A DNA stretch of 64,000 bases from contig JAKSZU010000032.1 of assembly GCA_026018925.1 (NCBI GenBank), positions 682,001 to 746,000 of the forward strand, read 5' to 3'. A program made the translations under genes and the position numbers. The notes beneath the pieces are model-generated. The model searched no databases, had not been told where the DNA came from, and saw nothing but the letters and a program-made list of their open reading frames with translations. This DNA is from Tupaia tana (lineage: Eukaryota > Chordata > Mammalia > Scandentia > Tupaiidae). Positions 1 through 13,800 of the stretch are shown here, piece after piece. Every line of letters begins with the position of its first letter. Positions within the stretch are counted from its first letter, which is position 1.

Positions 1-186
1 GACCCTGACGCTAACTCCAACCATAATACTGAAACGAAAACTAACAATAGCCCTAAACTTACTCCCTCAAACTAAGTTCACACCTAACCTAACCTGAAGC
101 CTATATCAAACCATACTCCTAACCCTAACCCTAGGCGGACACCTTAACTTCAACCACAAACCTAACCTGACCCTGACGCTTACTCC

Positions 187-199
187 AACTGTAACAGTT
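187..199. repeat. Short dyad AACTGT-A-ACAGTT in one monomer class
   Basis: In monomers with the CCAACTGTAACAGTTAACC variant the bases AACTGT and ACAGTT form a perfect 6-bp inverted repeat around one A. Other examples are near 1026, 2874, 8919 and 31272. In the commoner CCAACCGTAACAGTTAACC class one arm is altered. A related class has GTAAC-A-GTTAC. The dyad is probably accidental; it could form only a very small hairpin. Confidence 0.45.
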
Positions 200-532
200 A
201 ACCGAAAACTAACAGTAGCCCTAAACTTACTCCCTCAAACTAAGTTCACACCTAACCTAACCTGAAGCCTATATCAAACCATACACCTAAACCTAACCCT
301 AGGCGGACACCTTAACTTCAACCCCAACCCTAACCTGGCCGTGACGCTAACTCCAACCGTAACAGTTACCCGAAAACTAACAGTAGCCCTAAACTTACTC
401 CCTCAAACTAAGTTCAAACCTAACCTAACCTGAAGCCAAATCAAACCATACACCTAACCCTAACCCTAGGTGGACACCAGAAGCTCAAACCCAACCCTAA
501 CCTGACCCTCACGCTAACTCCAACCGTAACAC

Positions 533-538
533 GGATCC
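533..538. repeat. GGATCC variant monomers restricted to Y
   Basis: GGATCC, inside ACACGGATCCTAAAATT, was found at 533, 7429, 8425, 15980 and 16819 and nowhere after 17 kb. A related monomer with TGATCC instead lies near 2390 and 10275. It is a clean marker of the early part of the Y unit, and its absence from X shows that X was not copied from that part of Y. Confidence 0.75.
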
Positions 539-1513
539 TAAAATTAACAGTAGCCCAAAACTTACTCCCTAAAACTAAGTTAAAACCTAACCTAACCTGA
601 AGCCTATCTCAAACCATAGACCTAACCCTAACCCTAGGCGGACACCTGAAGCTCAACCCTAACCCTAACCTGACCCTGACGCTATCTCCAACCGTAACAC
701 TGAACCGAAAACTAACAGTAGCCCTAAACTTACTCCCTCAAACTAAGTTCAAACCTAACCTAACCTGAAGCCTAACTCAAACCACAGACCTAAACCTAAC
801 CCTAGGCGGACACCTTAAGCTCAACCCCAACCCTAACCGGACCCTCATGCTAACTCCAATCGTAACACTGAACCGAAAACTAACAGTAGCCCTAAACTTA
901 CTCCCTCAAACTAAGTTCAATCCTAACCTAACCTGAAGCCGAAATGAAACCATAGACCTAACGCTAACCCTAGGCGGACAACTTATGCTTAACCCCCACC
1001 CTAACCTGACCCTGACGCTTACTCCAACTGTAACAGTTAACCGAAAACTAACAGTAGCCCTAAACTTACTCCCTTAAAGTAACTTCAAACCTAACCTAAC
1101 CTGAAGCCTAAATCAAACCAAACACCTACCCCTAACCCTAAGCGGACACCTTAAGCTCAACCCCAATCCTTACCTGACCCTGACGCTAACTCCAACCGTA
1201 ACAGTTACCCGAAAATTAACAGTAGCCGTAAACTTACTCCCTCAAACTAAGTTCAAACCTAACCTAACCCGAAGCCAAAATCAAACCATACACCTAACCC
1301 TAACCCTAGGCGGACACCTTAAGCTCAACCCCAACCCTAACCTGACCCTCACGCTAACTCCAACCGTAACACTGAACTGAAAACTAACAGTAGCCCTAAA
1401 CTTACTCCCTCAAACTAAGTTCAAACCTAACCTAACCTGAAGCCTAAATCAAACCATAGACCTAACCCTAACCCTAGGCGGACACCTGAGGCTCAACCCC
1501 AACCCTAACCTGA

Positions 1514-1521
1514 CCTCCAGG
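1514..1521. repeat. CCTCCAGG variant monomers (15 in window)
   Basis: A monomer class reading CTGACCTCCAGGCTA with ACCATATCACTG downstream and usually AAACTAAGAGTAG. Copies are at 1514, 3866, 9406, 11758, 18808, 22689, 25880, 34783, 36126, 41510, 43024, 50757, 52098, 57464 and 58975. The three variant sites travel together, so the copies descend from one founder monomer. Spacing between copies fixes the Y and X alignments used here. Confidence 0.8.
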
Positions 1522-4500
1522 CTAACTCCAACCATATCACTGAACCGAAAACTAAGAGTAGTCCTAAACTTACTCCCTCAAACTAAGTTCAATCCTAACC
1601 TAACCTGAAGCCTAAATGAAACCATAGACCTAACCCTAACCCTAGGCGGACACCTTATGGTAAAACCCCACCATAACCTGACCCTGACTCTTACTCCAAC
1701 CGTAACAGTTAAACGAAAATTAACAGTAGCCCTAAACTTACTCCCTCAAACTAAGTTCAAACCTAACCTAACCTGAAGCCTAAATCAAACCATACACCTA
1801 ACCCTAACCCTAGGCGGACACCTTAAGCTCAACCCCAACCCTAACCTGGCCCTGACGCTAACTCCAACAGTAACAGTTACCCGAAAACTAACAGTAGCCC
1901 TAAACTTACTCCCTCAAACTAACTTCAAACCTAACCTAACATGAAGCCTAACTCAAACAATAGACCTAACCCTAACCCTAGGCGGACACCTGAAACTCAA
2001 CCACAACCCTAACCAGACCCTGACGCTATCTCCAACCGTAACACTGAACCGAAAACTAACAGTAGCCCTAAACTTACTCCCTCAAACTAAATTCAAACCT
2101 AACCTAACCTGAAGCCTAAATGAAACCATAGAGCTAACCCTAACCCTAGGCGAACACCTTATGGTTAACCCCCACCATAACCTGACCCTGACGCTTACTC
2201 CAACCGTAACAGTTAAACGAAAACTAACAGTAGCCCTAAACTTACTCCTTCAAACTAAGTTCAAACCTAACCTAACCTGAAGCCTAACTCAAACCATACA
2301 CCTAACCCTAACCCTAGGTGGACACCTGAAGCTCAAACCCAACCCTAACCTGACCCTCACGCTAACTCCAACCGTAACACTGATCCTAAAATTAACAGTA
2401 GCCCTAAACTTACTCCCTAAAACTAAGTTAAAACCTAACCTAACCTGAAGCCTATCTCAAACCATAGACCTAACCCTAACCCTAGGTGGACACCTGAAGC
2501 TCAACCCCAACCCTAACCTGACCCTGACGCTATCTCCAACCATAACACTGAACCGAAAACTAACAGTAGCCCTAAACTTACTCCCTCAAACTAATTTCAA
2601 ACCTAACCTAACCTGAAGCCTAACTCAAACCACAGACCTAACCCTAACCCTAGGCGGACACCTTAAGCTCAACCCCAACCCTAACCGGACCCTCATGCTA
2701 ACTCCAAACGTAACACTGAACCGAAAACTAACAGTAGCCCTAAACTTACTCCCTCAAACTAAGTTCAATCCTAACCTAACCTGAAGCCTAAATGAAACCA
2801 TAGACCTAACGCTAACCCTAGGCGGACAACTTATGCTTAACCCCCACCCTAACCTGACCCTGACGCTTACTCCAACTGTATCAGTTAACCGAAAACTAAC
2901 AGTAGCCCTAAACTTACTCCCTCAAACTAACTTCAAACCTAAACTAACCTGAAGCCTAAATCAAACCATACACCTAACCCTAACCCTAAGCGGACACCTT
3001 AAGCTCAACCCCAAACCTAACCTGACCCTGACGCTTACTCCAACCGTAACAGTTAACCGAAAACTAACAGTAGCCCTAAACTGACTCCCTCAAACTAAGT
3101 TCAAACCTAACCTAACATGAAGACTAAATCAAATCATAGACCTAACCCTAACCCTAGGCGGACAACTTATGCATAACCCCCAACCTAACCTGACCCTGAC
3201 AATATCTCCAACCGTAACACTGAACCGAAAACTACCAGTAGCCCTAAACTAACTCCCTCAAACTAAGTTCAAACCTAACCTAACCTGAACTCTAACTCAA
3301 ATCACAGACCTAAACCTAACCCTAGGCGGACACCTTAAGCTCAACCCCAACCCTAACCTGGCCCTGACGCTGACTCCAACCGTAACAGTTACCCGAAAAC
3401 TAACCGTAGCCCTAAACTTACTGCCTCAAACTAAGTTCCAACCTAACCTAACCTGAAGCCTAAATCTAACCATACACCTAACCCTAACCCTAGGCGGACA
3501 CCTGAAGTTAAAACCCAACCCTATCCTGACCCTCACCCTAACTCCAACCGTAACACTGAACCGAAAATTAACAGTAGCCCTAAACTTAATCCCTCAAACT
3601 AAGTTCAAACCTAACCTAACCTGAAGCCTAACTCAAACCACAGACCTAACCCTAACCCTAGGAGGACACCTTAAGCTCAACCCCAACCCTAACCTGACCC
3701 TCACGCTAACTCCAACAGTAACAGTTACCCGAAAACTAACAGTAGCCCTAAACTGACTCCCTCAAACTAAGTTCAAACCTAACCTAACCTGAAGCCTAAA
3801 TCAAATCATAGACCTAACCCTAACCCTAGGCGGACACCTTAAGCTCAACCCCAACCCTAACCTGACCTCCAGGCTAACTCCAACCATATCACTGAACCGA
3901 AAACTAAGAGTAGCCCTAAACTTACTCCCTCAAACTAAGTTCAATCCTAACCTAACCTGAAGCCAAAAAGAAAACATAGAGCTAACCCTAACCCTAGGCG
4001 GACACCTTATGGTTAACCCCCACCATAACCTGACCCTGACGCTATCTCCAACCGTAACACTGAACCGAAAACTAACAGTAGCCCTAAACTTACTCCCTCA
4101 AACTAAGTTCAAACCTAACCTAACCTGAAGCCTAACTCAAACCATAGACCTAACCCTAACCCTAGGCGGACACCGGAAGCTCAACCCCAACCCTAACCTG
4201 ACCCTGACGCTATCTCCCACCGTAACACTGAACCGAAAAATAACAGTAGCCCTAAACTTACTCCCTCAAACTCAGTTCAAACTTAACCTAACCTGAAGCC
4301 TAACTCAAACCACAGACCTAACCCTAACCCTAGGCGGACACCTTAAGCTCAACCCCAACCCTAACCTGGCCCTGACGCTAACTCCAACCGTAACAGTTAC
4401 CCGAAAACTAACAGTAGCCCTAAACTTACTGCCTCAAACTAAGTTCCAACCTAACCTAACCTGAAGCCTAAATCAAACCATACAACTAACCCTAACCCTA

Positions 4501-5910
4501 AGCGGACACCTTAAGCTCAACCCCAACCCTAACCTGGCCCTGACGCTAACTCCAGCAGTAACAGTTACCCGAAAACTAACAGTAGCCCTAAACTTACTCC
4601 CTCAAACTAAGTTCAAACCTAACCTAACCTGAAGCCTAACTCAAACCACAGACCTAACCCTAACCCTAGGAGGACACCTTAAGCTCAACCCCAACCCTAA
4701 CCTGACCCTCACGCTAACTCCAACCGTAACACTGAACCGAAAACTAACAGTAGCCCTAAACTTACTCCCTCAAACTAAGTTCAAACCTAACCTAACCTGA
4801 AGACTAACTCAAACAATAGACCTAACCCTAACCCTAGGCGGACACCTTAAGCTTGACCCCAACCCTAACCTGACCCTGACGCTATCTCCAACCGTAACAA
4901 TTAACCGAAAACTAACAGTAGCCCTAAACTTACTCCCTCAAACTAAGTTAAAACCTAACCTAACCTGAAGCCTAAATCAAACCATACACCTAACCGTAAC
5001 ACTTGGCGGACACCTTAAGCTCAACCCCAAACCTAACCTGACCCTGACGCTTACTCCAACCATAACAGTTAACCGAAAACTAACAGTAGCCCGAAACTGA
5101 CTACCTCAAACTAAGTTCAAACCTAACCTAACCTGAAGCCTAAATCAAATCATAGACCTAACCCTAACCCTAGGCGTACACCTTATGCTTAACCCCCACC
5201 CTAACCTGACCCTGACGCTTACTCCAACTGTAACAGTTAAACGAAAACTAACAATAGCCCTAAACTTACTCCCTCAAACTAACTTCAAACCTAACCTAAC
5301 CTGAAGCCTAAATCAAACCATACACCTAACCCTAACCCTAGGCGGACACCTTAAGCTCAACCCCAGCCCTAACCTATCCCTGACGCTAACACCAACAGTA
5401 ACAGTTACCCGAAAACTAACAGTAGCCCTAAACTTACTCCCTCAAACTAACTTCAAACCTAACCTAACTTGAAGCCTAACTCAAACCATAGACCTAACCC
5501 TAACCCTAGGCGGACACCTGAAACTCAACCACAACCCTAACCAGACCCTGACGCTATCTCCAACCGTAACACTGACCCGAAAACTAACAGTAGCCCTAAA
5601 CTTACTCCCTCAATCTAAGTTCAAACCTAACCTAACCTGAAGCCTAACTCAAACCACAGACCTAACCCTAACCCTAGGAGGACACCTTAAGCTCAACCCC
5701 AACCATAACCTGACCCTCACGCTAACTCCAACCATAACACTGAAACGAAAACTAACAGTAGCCCTAAACTTACTCTCTCAAACTAAGTTCAAACCTAACC
5801 TAACCTGAAGCCTAACTCAAACAATAGACCTAACCCTAACCCTAGGCTGACACCTTAAGCTTGACCCCAACCCTTTACTGACCCTGAGGCTAAATTCAAC
5901 CGTAACACTG

Positions 5911-5929
5911 AACCAAAAAATACAATAGG
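5911..5929. repeat. TACAATAGG variant monomers with A-run (ten in window)
   Basis: In this class the usual CCGAAAACTAACAGTAGCC is replaced by CCAAAAAATACAATAGGCC, one base shorter, giving 167-bp monomers. TACAATAGG starts at 5921, 13813, 14986, 19855, 20358, 25248, 33143, 42390, 49119 and 58343. It is usually preceded by AGGCTAAATTCAACC. Variation in the A-run (5 to 6 A's) and a G at 20357 show mild later drift. Confidence 0.8.
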
Positions 5930-5976
5930 CCTAAACTTACTCCCTCAAACTAAGTTCAAACCTAACCTAACCTGAA

Positions 5977-6312
5977 GCCTAACTCAAACCATAGACCTAA
6001 CCCTAACCCTAGGCGAACACCTGAAGCTCAACCACAACCCTAACCTGACCCTGACGCTATCTCCAACCGTAACACTGAACCGAAAACTAACAGTATCCCT
6101 AAACTTACTCCCACAAACTAAGTTCAAACCTAAACTAACCTGATGCCTAACTCATACCACAGACCTAACCCTAACCCTAGGAGGACACCTTAAGCTCAAC
6201 CCCAACCCTAACCGGACCCTCACGCTAACGCCAAACGTAACACTGAACCAAAAACTAACAGTAGCCCTAAACTTACTCCCTCAAACTAAGTTCAAACCTA
6301 ACCTAACCTGAA
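5977..6312 (+). repeat. Two-monomer segment present in Y1, absent from Y2
   Basis: The offset to Y2 changes from 7892 to 7556 across this interval, exactly 336 bp. Y2 joins the TACAATAGG monomer (13813) directly to the AATAGACC/GGCAGACACC monomer (13903) that in Y1 lies at 6347. Edges are approximate within a monomer because the flanks are near-identical. Confidence 0.75.
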
Positions 6313-7164
6313 GCCTAACTCAAACAATAGACCTAACCCTAACCCTAGGCAGACACCTTAATCTTAACCCCAACCCTAACCTGACCCTGAGGCTAAATCC
6401 AACCGTAACACTGAACTGAAAACTAACAGTAGCCCTAAACTCACTCCCTCAAACTAAGTTCAAACCTAACCTAACCTGAAGCCTAAATCAAATCATAGAC
6501 CTAAGCCTAACCCTAGGCGGACACCTTATGCTTAAACCCCACCCTACCCTGACCCTGACGATTACTCCAACTGTAACAGTTAACCGAAAACTAACAGTAG
6601 TCCTAAACTTACTCCCTCAAACTAAGTTCAAACATAACCTAACCTGGAGCCTAAATCAAACCATACACCTAACCCTAACCCTAGGCAGACACCTTAATCT
6701 TAACCCCAACCCTAACCTGACCCTGAGGCTAAATCCAACCGTAACACTGAACCGAAAACTAACAGTAGCCCTAAACTTACTGCCTCAAACTAAGTTCAAA
6801 CCTAACCTAACCTGAAGCCTAAATCAAACCATACACCTAACCCTAACCCTAGGCGGACACCTGAAGTTCAAACCCAACCCTAACCTGACCCTAACAGTAA
6901 CTCCAACCGTAACACTGAACCGAAAACTAACAGTAGCCCTAAACTTACTCACTCAAACTAAGTTCAAACATAACCTAACCTGAAGCCTAAATCAAACCAC
7001 AGACCTAACCCTCACCCTAAACGGACACCTTAAGCTCAACTCCAACCCTAACCTGACCCTGACGCTATCTCCAACCGGAACACTGAACCGAAAACTAACA
7101 GTAGCCCTAAACTTACTCACTCAAACTAAGTTCAAATGTAACCTAACCTGGAGGCTAAATCAAA

Positions 7165-7170
7165 CCATGG
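7165..7170. repeat. CCATGG marker monomers at unit ends (six in window)
   Basis: CCATGG was found only at 7165, 7836, 15390, 16397, 33547 and 49522. Each is followed by CCTAACCCTAACCCTA, GCAGACACCTCAAGCTAAC and then a TCCAACC monomer. After four of the six the sequence restarts with the rare CCATAATACTGAA variant; the 7165 copy is followed by a CGTAACAGTTACCC variant instead. The monomer marks the end of Y units and one place inside each X unit, so it ties the two higher-order repeats together. Confidence 0.75.
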
Positions 7171-7892
7171 ACCTAACCCTAACCCTAGGCAGACACCTCA
7201 AGCTAACAACAACCCTAACCTGACCCTGACGCTAACTCCAACCGTAACAGTTACCCGAAAACTAACAGTAGCCCTAAACTTACTCCCTCAAACTAAGTTC
7301 AAACCTAACCTAACCTGAAGCCTAAATCAAACCATACACCTAACCCTAACCCTAGGCGGACACCAGAAGCTCAAACCCAACCCTAACCTGACCCTCACGC
7401 TAACTCCAACCGTAACACGGATCCTAAAATTAACAGTAGCCCTAAACTTACTCCCTAAAACTAAGTTAAAACCTAACCTAACCTGAAGCCTATCTCAAAC
7501 CATAGACCTAACCCTAAACCTAGGCGGACACCTGAAGCTCAACCCTAACCCTAACCTGACCCTGACGCTATCTCCAACCGTAACACTGAACCGAAAACTA
7601 ACAGTAGCCCTAAACTTACTCCCTCAAACTAAGTTCAAACCTAACCTAACCTGAAGCCTAACTCAAACCACAGACCTAACCCTAACCCTAGGCGGACACC
7701 TTAAGCTCAACCCCAACCCTAACCGGACCCTCATGCTAACTCCAAACGTAACACTGAACCGAAAACTAACAGTAGCCCTAAACTTACTCACTCAAACTAA
7801 GTTCAAATGTAAGCTAACCTGGAGCCTAAATCAAACCATGGACCTAACCCTAACCCTAGGCAGACACCTCAAGCTAACAACAACCCTAACCT

Positions 7893-10800
7893 GACCCTGA
7901 CGCTAACTCCAACCATAATACTGAAACGAAAACTAACAATAGCCCTAAACTTACTCCCTCAAACTAAGTTCACACCTAACCTAACCTGAAGCCTATATCA
8001 AACCATACTCCTAACCCTAACCCTAGGCGGACACCTTAACTTCAACCACAAACCTAACCTGACCCTGACGCTTACTCCAACTGTAACAGTTAACCGAAAA
8101 CTAACAGTAGCCCTAAACTTACTCCCTCAAACTAAGTTCACACCTAACCTAACCTGAAGCCTATATCAAACCATACACCTAAACCTAACCCTAGGCGGAC
8201 ACCTTAACTTCAACCCCAACCCTAACCTGGCCGTGACGCTAACTCCAACCGTAACAGTTACCCGAAAACTAACAGTAGCCCTAAACTTACTCCCTCAAAC
8301 TAAGTTCAAACCTAACCTAACCTGAAGCCAAATCAAACCATACACCTAACCCTAACCCTAGGTGGACACCAGAAGCTCAAACCCAACCCTAACCTGACCC
8401 TCACGCTAACTCCAACCGTAACACGGATCCTAAAATTAACAGTAGCCCAAAACTTACTCCCTAAAACTAAGTTAAAACCTAACCTAACCTGAAGCCTATC
8501 TCAAACCATAGACCTAACCCTAACCCTAGGCGGACACCTGAAGCTCAACCCTAACCCTAACCTGACCCTGACGCTATCTCCAACCGTAACACTGAACCGA
8601 AAACTAACAGTAGCCCTAAACTTACTCCCTCAAACTAAGTTCAAACCTAACCTAACCTGAAGCCTAACTCAAACCACAGACCTATACCTAACCCTAGGCG
8701 GACACCTTAAGCTCAACCCCAACCCTAACCGGACCCTCATGCTAACTCCAATCGTAACACTGAACCGAAAACTAACAGTAGCCCTAAACTTACTCCCTCA
8801 AACTAAGTTCAATCCTAACCTAACCTGAAGCCGAAATGAAACCATAGACCTAACGCTAACCCTAGGCGGACAACTTATGCTTAACCCCCACCCTAACCTG
8901 ACCCTGACGCTTACTCCAACTGTAACAGTTAACCGAAAACTAACAGTAGCCCTAAACTTACTCCCTCAAAGTAACTTCAAACCTAACCTAACCTGAAGCC
9001 TAAATCAAACCAAACACCTACCCCTAACCCTAAGCGGACACCTTAAGCTCAACCCCAATCCTTACCTGACCCTGACGCTAACTCCAACCGTAACAGTTAC
9101 CCGAAAATTAACAGTAGCCGTAAACTTACTCCCTCAAACTAAGTTCAAACCTAACCTAACCCGAAGCCAAAATCAAACCATACACCTAACCCTAACCCTA
9201 GGCGGACACCTTAAGCTCAACCCCAACCCTAACCTGACCCTCACGCTAACTCCAACCGTAACACTGAACTGAAAACTAACAGTAGCCCTAAACTTACTCC
9301 CTCAAACTAAGTTCAAACCTAACCTAACCTGAAGCCTAAATCAAACCATACACCTAACCCTAACCCTAGGCGGACACCTGAGGCTCAACCCCAACCCTAA
9401 CCTGACCTCCAGGCTAACTCCAACCATATCACTGAACCGAAAACTAAGAGTAGTCCTAAACTTACTCCCTCAAACTAAGTTCAATCCTAACCTAACCTGA
9501 AGCCTAAATGAAACCATAGACCTAACCCTAACCCTAGGCGGACACCTTATGGTAAAACCCCACCATAACCTGACCCTGACGCTTACTCCAACCGTAACAG
9601 TTAAACGAAAATTAACAGTAGCCCTAAACTTACTCCCTCAAACTAAGTTCAAACCTAACCTAACCTGAAGCCTAAATCAAACCATACACCTAACCCTAAC
9701 CCTAGGCGGACACCTTAAGCTCAACCCCAACCCTAACCTGGCCCTGACGCTAACTCCAACAGTAACAGTTACCCGAAAACTAACAGTAGCCCTAAACTTA
9801 CTCCCTCAAACTAACTTCAAACCTAACCTAACATGAAGCCTAACTCAAACAATAGACCTAACCCTAACCCTAGGCGGACACCTGAAACTCAACCACAACC
9901 CTAACCAGACCCTGACGCTATCTCCAACCGTAACACTGAACCGAAAACTAACAGTAGCCCTAAACTTACTCCCTCAAACTAAATTCAAACCTAACCTAAC
10001 CTGAAGCCTAAATGAAACCATAGAGCTAACCCTAACCCTAGGCGAACACCTTATGGTTAACCCCCACCATAACCTGACCCTGACGCTTACTCCAACCGTA
10101 ACAGTTAAACGAAAACTAACAGTAGCCCTAAACTTACTCCTTCAAACTAAGTTCAAACCTAACCTAACCTGAAGCCTAACTCAAACCATACACCTAACCC
10201 TAACCCTAGGTGGACACCTGAAGCTCAAACCCAACCCTAACCTGACCCTCACGCTAACTCCAACCGTAACACTGATCCTAAAATTAACAGTAGCCCTAAA
10301 CTTACTCCCTAAAACTAAGTTAAAACCTAACCTAACCTGAAGCCTATCTCAAACCATAGACCTAACCCTAACCCTAGGTGGACACCTGAAGCTCAACCCC
10401 AACCCTAACCTGACCCTGACGCTATCTCCAACCATAACACTGAACCGAAAACTAACAGTAGCCCTAAACTTACTCCCTCAAACTAATTTCAAACCTAACC
10501 TAACCTGAAGCCTAACTCAAACCACAGACCTAACCCTAACCCTAGGCGGACACCTTAAGCTCAACCCCAACCCTAACCGGACCCTCATGCTAACTCCAAA
10601 CGTAACACTGAACCGAAAACTAACAGTAGCCCTAAACTTACTCCCTCAAACTAAGTTCAATCCTAACCTAACCTGAAGCCTAAATGAAACCATAGACCTA
10701 ACGCTAACCCTAGGCGGACAACTTATGCTTAACCCCCACCCTAACCTGACCCTGATGCTTACTCCAACTGTATCAGTTAACCGAAAACTAACAGTAGCCC

Positions 10801-13800
10801 TAAACTTACTCCCTCAAACTAACTTCAAACCTAAACTAACCTGAAGCCTAAATCAAACCATACACCTAACCCTAACCCTAAGCGGACACCTTAAGCTCAA
10901 CCCCAAACCTAACCTGACCCTGACGCTTACTCCAACCGTAACAGTTAACCGAAAACTAACAGTAGCCCTAAACTGACTCCCTCAAACTAAGTTCAAACCT
11001 AACCTAACATGAAGACTAAATCAAATCATAGACCTAACCCTAACCCTAGGCGGACAACTTATGCATAACCCCCAACCTAACCTGACCCTGACAATATCTC
11101 CAACCGTAACACTGAACCGAAAACTACCAGTAGCCCTAAACTAACTCCCTCAAACTAAGTTCAAACCTAACCTAACCTGAACTCTAACTCAAATCACAGA
11201 CCTAAACCTAACCCTAGGCGGACACCTTAAGCTCAACCCCAACCCTAACCTGGCCCTGACGCTGACTCCAACCGTAACAGTTACCCGAAAACTAACTGTA
11301 GCCCTAAACTTACTGCCTCAAACTAAGTTCCAACCTAACCTAACCTGAAGCCTAAATCTAACCATACACCTAACCCTAACCCTAGGCGGACACCTGAAGT
11401 TAAAACCCAACCCTATCCTGACCCTCACCCTAACTCCAACCGTAACACTGAACCGAAAATTAACAGTAGCCCTAAACTTAATCCCTCAAACTAAGTTCAA
11501 ACCTAACCTAACCTGAAGCCTAACTCAAACCACAGACCTAACCCTAACCCTAGGAGGACACCTTAAGCTCAACCCCAACCCTAACCTGACCCTCACGCTA
11601 ACTCCAACAGTAACAGTTACCCGAAAACTAACAGTAGCCCTAAACTGACTCCCTCAAACTAAGTTCAAACCTAACCTAACCTGAAGCCTAAATCAAATCA
11701 TAGACCTAACCCTAACCCTAGGCGGACACCTTAAGCTCAACCCCAACCCTAACCTGACCTCCAGGCTAACTCCAACCATATCACTGAACCGAAAACTAAG
11801 AGTAGCCCTAAACTTACTCCCTCAAACTAAGTTCAATCCTAACCTAACCTGAAGCCAAAAAGAAAACATAGAGCTAACCCTAACCCTAGGCGGACACCTT
11901 ATGGTTAACCCCCACCATAACCTGACCCTGACGCTATCTCCAACCGTAACACTGAACCGAAAACTAACAGTAGCCCTAAACTTACTCCCTCAAACTAAGT
12001 TCAAACCTAACCTAACCTGAAGCCTAACTCAAACCATAGACCTAACCCTAACCCTAGGCGGACACCGGAAGCTCAACCCCAACCCTAACCTGACCCTGAC
12101 GCTATCTCCCACCGTAACACTGAACCGAAAAATAACAGTAGCCCTAAACTTACTCCCTCAAACTCAGTTCAAACTTAACCTAACCTGAAGCCTAACTCAA
12201 ACCACAGACCTAACCCTAACCCTAGGCGGACACCTTAAGCTCAACCCCAACCCTAACCTGGCCCTGACGCTAACTCCAACCGTAACAGTTACCCGAAAAC
12301 TAACAGTAGCCCTAAACTTACTGCCTCAAACTAAGTTCCAACCTAACCTAACCTGAAGCCTAAATCAAACCATACACCTAACCCTAACCCTAAGCGGACA
12401 CCTTAAGCTCAACCCCAACCCTAACCTGGCCCTGACGCTAACTCCAGCAGTAACAGTTACCCGAAAACTAACAGTAGCCCTAAACTTACTCCCTCAAACT
12501 AAGTTCAAACCTAACCTAACCTGAAGCCTAACTCAAACCACAGACCTAACCCTAACCCTAGGAGGACACCTTAAGCTCAACCCCAACCCTAACCTGACCC
12601 TCACGCTAACTCCAACCGTAACACTGAACCGAAAACTAACAGTAGCCCTAAACTTACTCCCTCAAACTAAGTTCAAACCTAACCTAACCTGAAGACTAAC
12701 TCAAACAATAGACCTAACCCTAACCCTAGGCGGACACCTTAAGCTTGACCCCAACCCTAACCTGACCCTGACGCTATCTCCAACCGTAACAATTAACCGA
12801 AAACTAACAGTAGCCCTAAACTTACTCCCTCAAACTAAGTTAAAACCTAACCTAACCTGAAGCCTAAATCAAACCATACACCTAACCGTAACACTTGGCG
12901 GACACCTTAAGCTCAACCCCAAACCTAACCTGACCCTGACGCTTACTCCAACCATAACAGTTAACCGAAAACTAACAGTAGCCCGAAACTGACTACCTCA
13001 AACTAAGTTCAAACCTAACCTAACCTGAAGCCTAAATCAAATCATAGACCTAACCCTAACCCTAGGCGTACACCTTATGCTTAACCCCCACCCTAACCTG
13101 ACCCTGACGCTTACTCCAACTGTAACAGTTAAACGAAAACTAACAATAGCCCTAAACTTACTCCCTCAAACTAACTTCAAACCTAACCTAACCTGAAGCC
13201 TAAATCAAACCATACACCTAACCCTAACCCTAGGCGGACACCTTAAGCTCAACCCCAGCCCTAACCTGTCCCTGACGCTAACACCAACAGTAACAGTTAC
13301 CCGAAAACTAACAGTAGCCCTAAACTTACTCCCTCAAACTAACTTCAAACCTAACCTAACTTGAAGCCTAACTCAAACCATAGACCTAACCCTAACCCTA
13401 GGCGGACACCTGAAACTCAACCACAACCCTAACCAGACCCTGACGCTATCTCCAACCGTAACACTGACCCGAAAACTAACAGTAGCCCTAAACTTACTCC
13501 CTCAATCTAAGTTCAAACCTAACCTAACCTGAAGCCTAACTCAAACCACAGACCTAACCCTAACCCTAGGAGGACACCTTAAGCTCAACCCCAACCCTAA
13601 CCTGACCCTCACGCTAACTCCAACCATAACACTGAAACGAAAACTAACAGTAGCCCTAAACTTACTCTCTCAAACTAAGTTCAAACCTAACCTAACCTGA
13701 AGCCTAACTCAAACAATAGACCTAACCCTAACCCTAGGCGGACACCTTAAGCTTGACCCCAACCCTTTACTGACCCTGAGGCTAAATTCAACCGTAACAC

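Larger units (their letters stand above)
1..7892 (+). repeat. Higher-order repeat unit Y1 (about 47 monomers)
   Basis: Sequence at 1 recurs at 7893. Landmarks keep an exact offset of 7892 through the first 5.88 kb: the GGATCC monomer at 533 and 8425, the CCTCCAGG monomers at 1514/3866 and 9406/11758, and the TACAATAGG monomer at 5921 and 13813. Between 1-5880 and 7893-13772 I see roughly a dozen substitutions and no length change (about 99.8% identity by eye). Position 1 was chosen only because it is the window start; the biological unit edge may lie elsewhere. Near its end the unit carries two CCATGG marker monomers (7165 and 7836) bounding a four-monomer block that repeats the start of the unit. 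Confidence 0.9.

Noticed and set aside
5911-5920. A-run in the TACAATAGG monomer as a poly-A signal or retrogene tail
   Set aside because: The run is only five to six A's, sits at a fixed monomer position, and is a point variant of CCGAAAACTAACAG.
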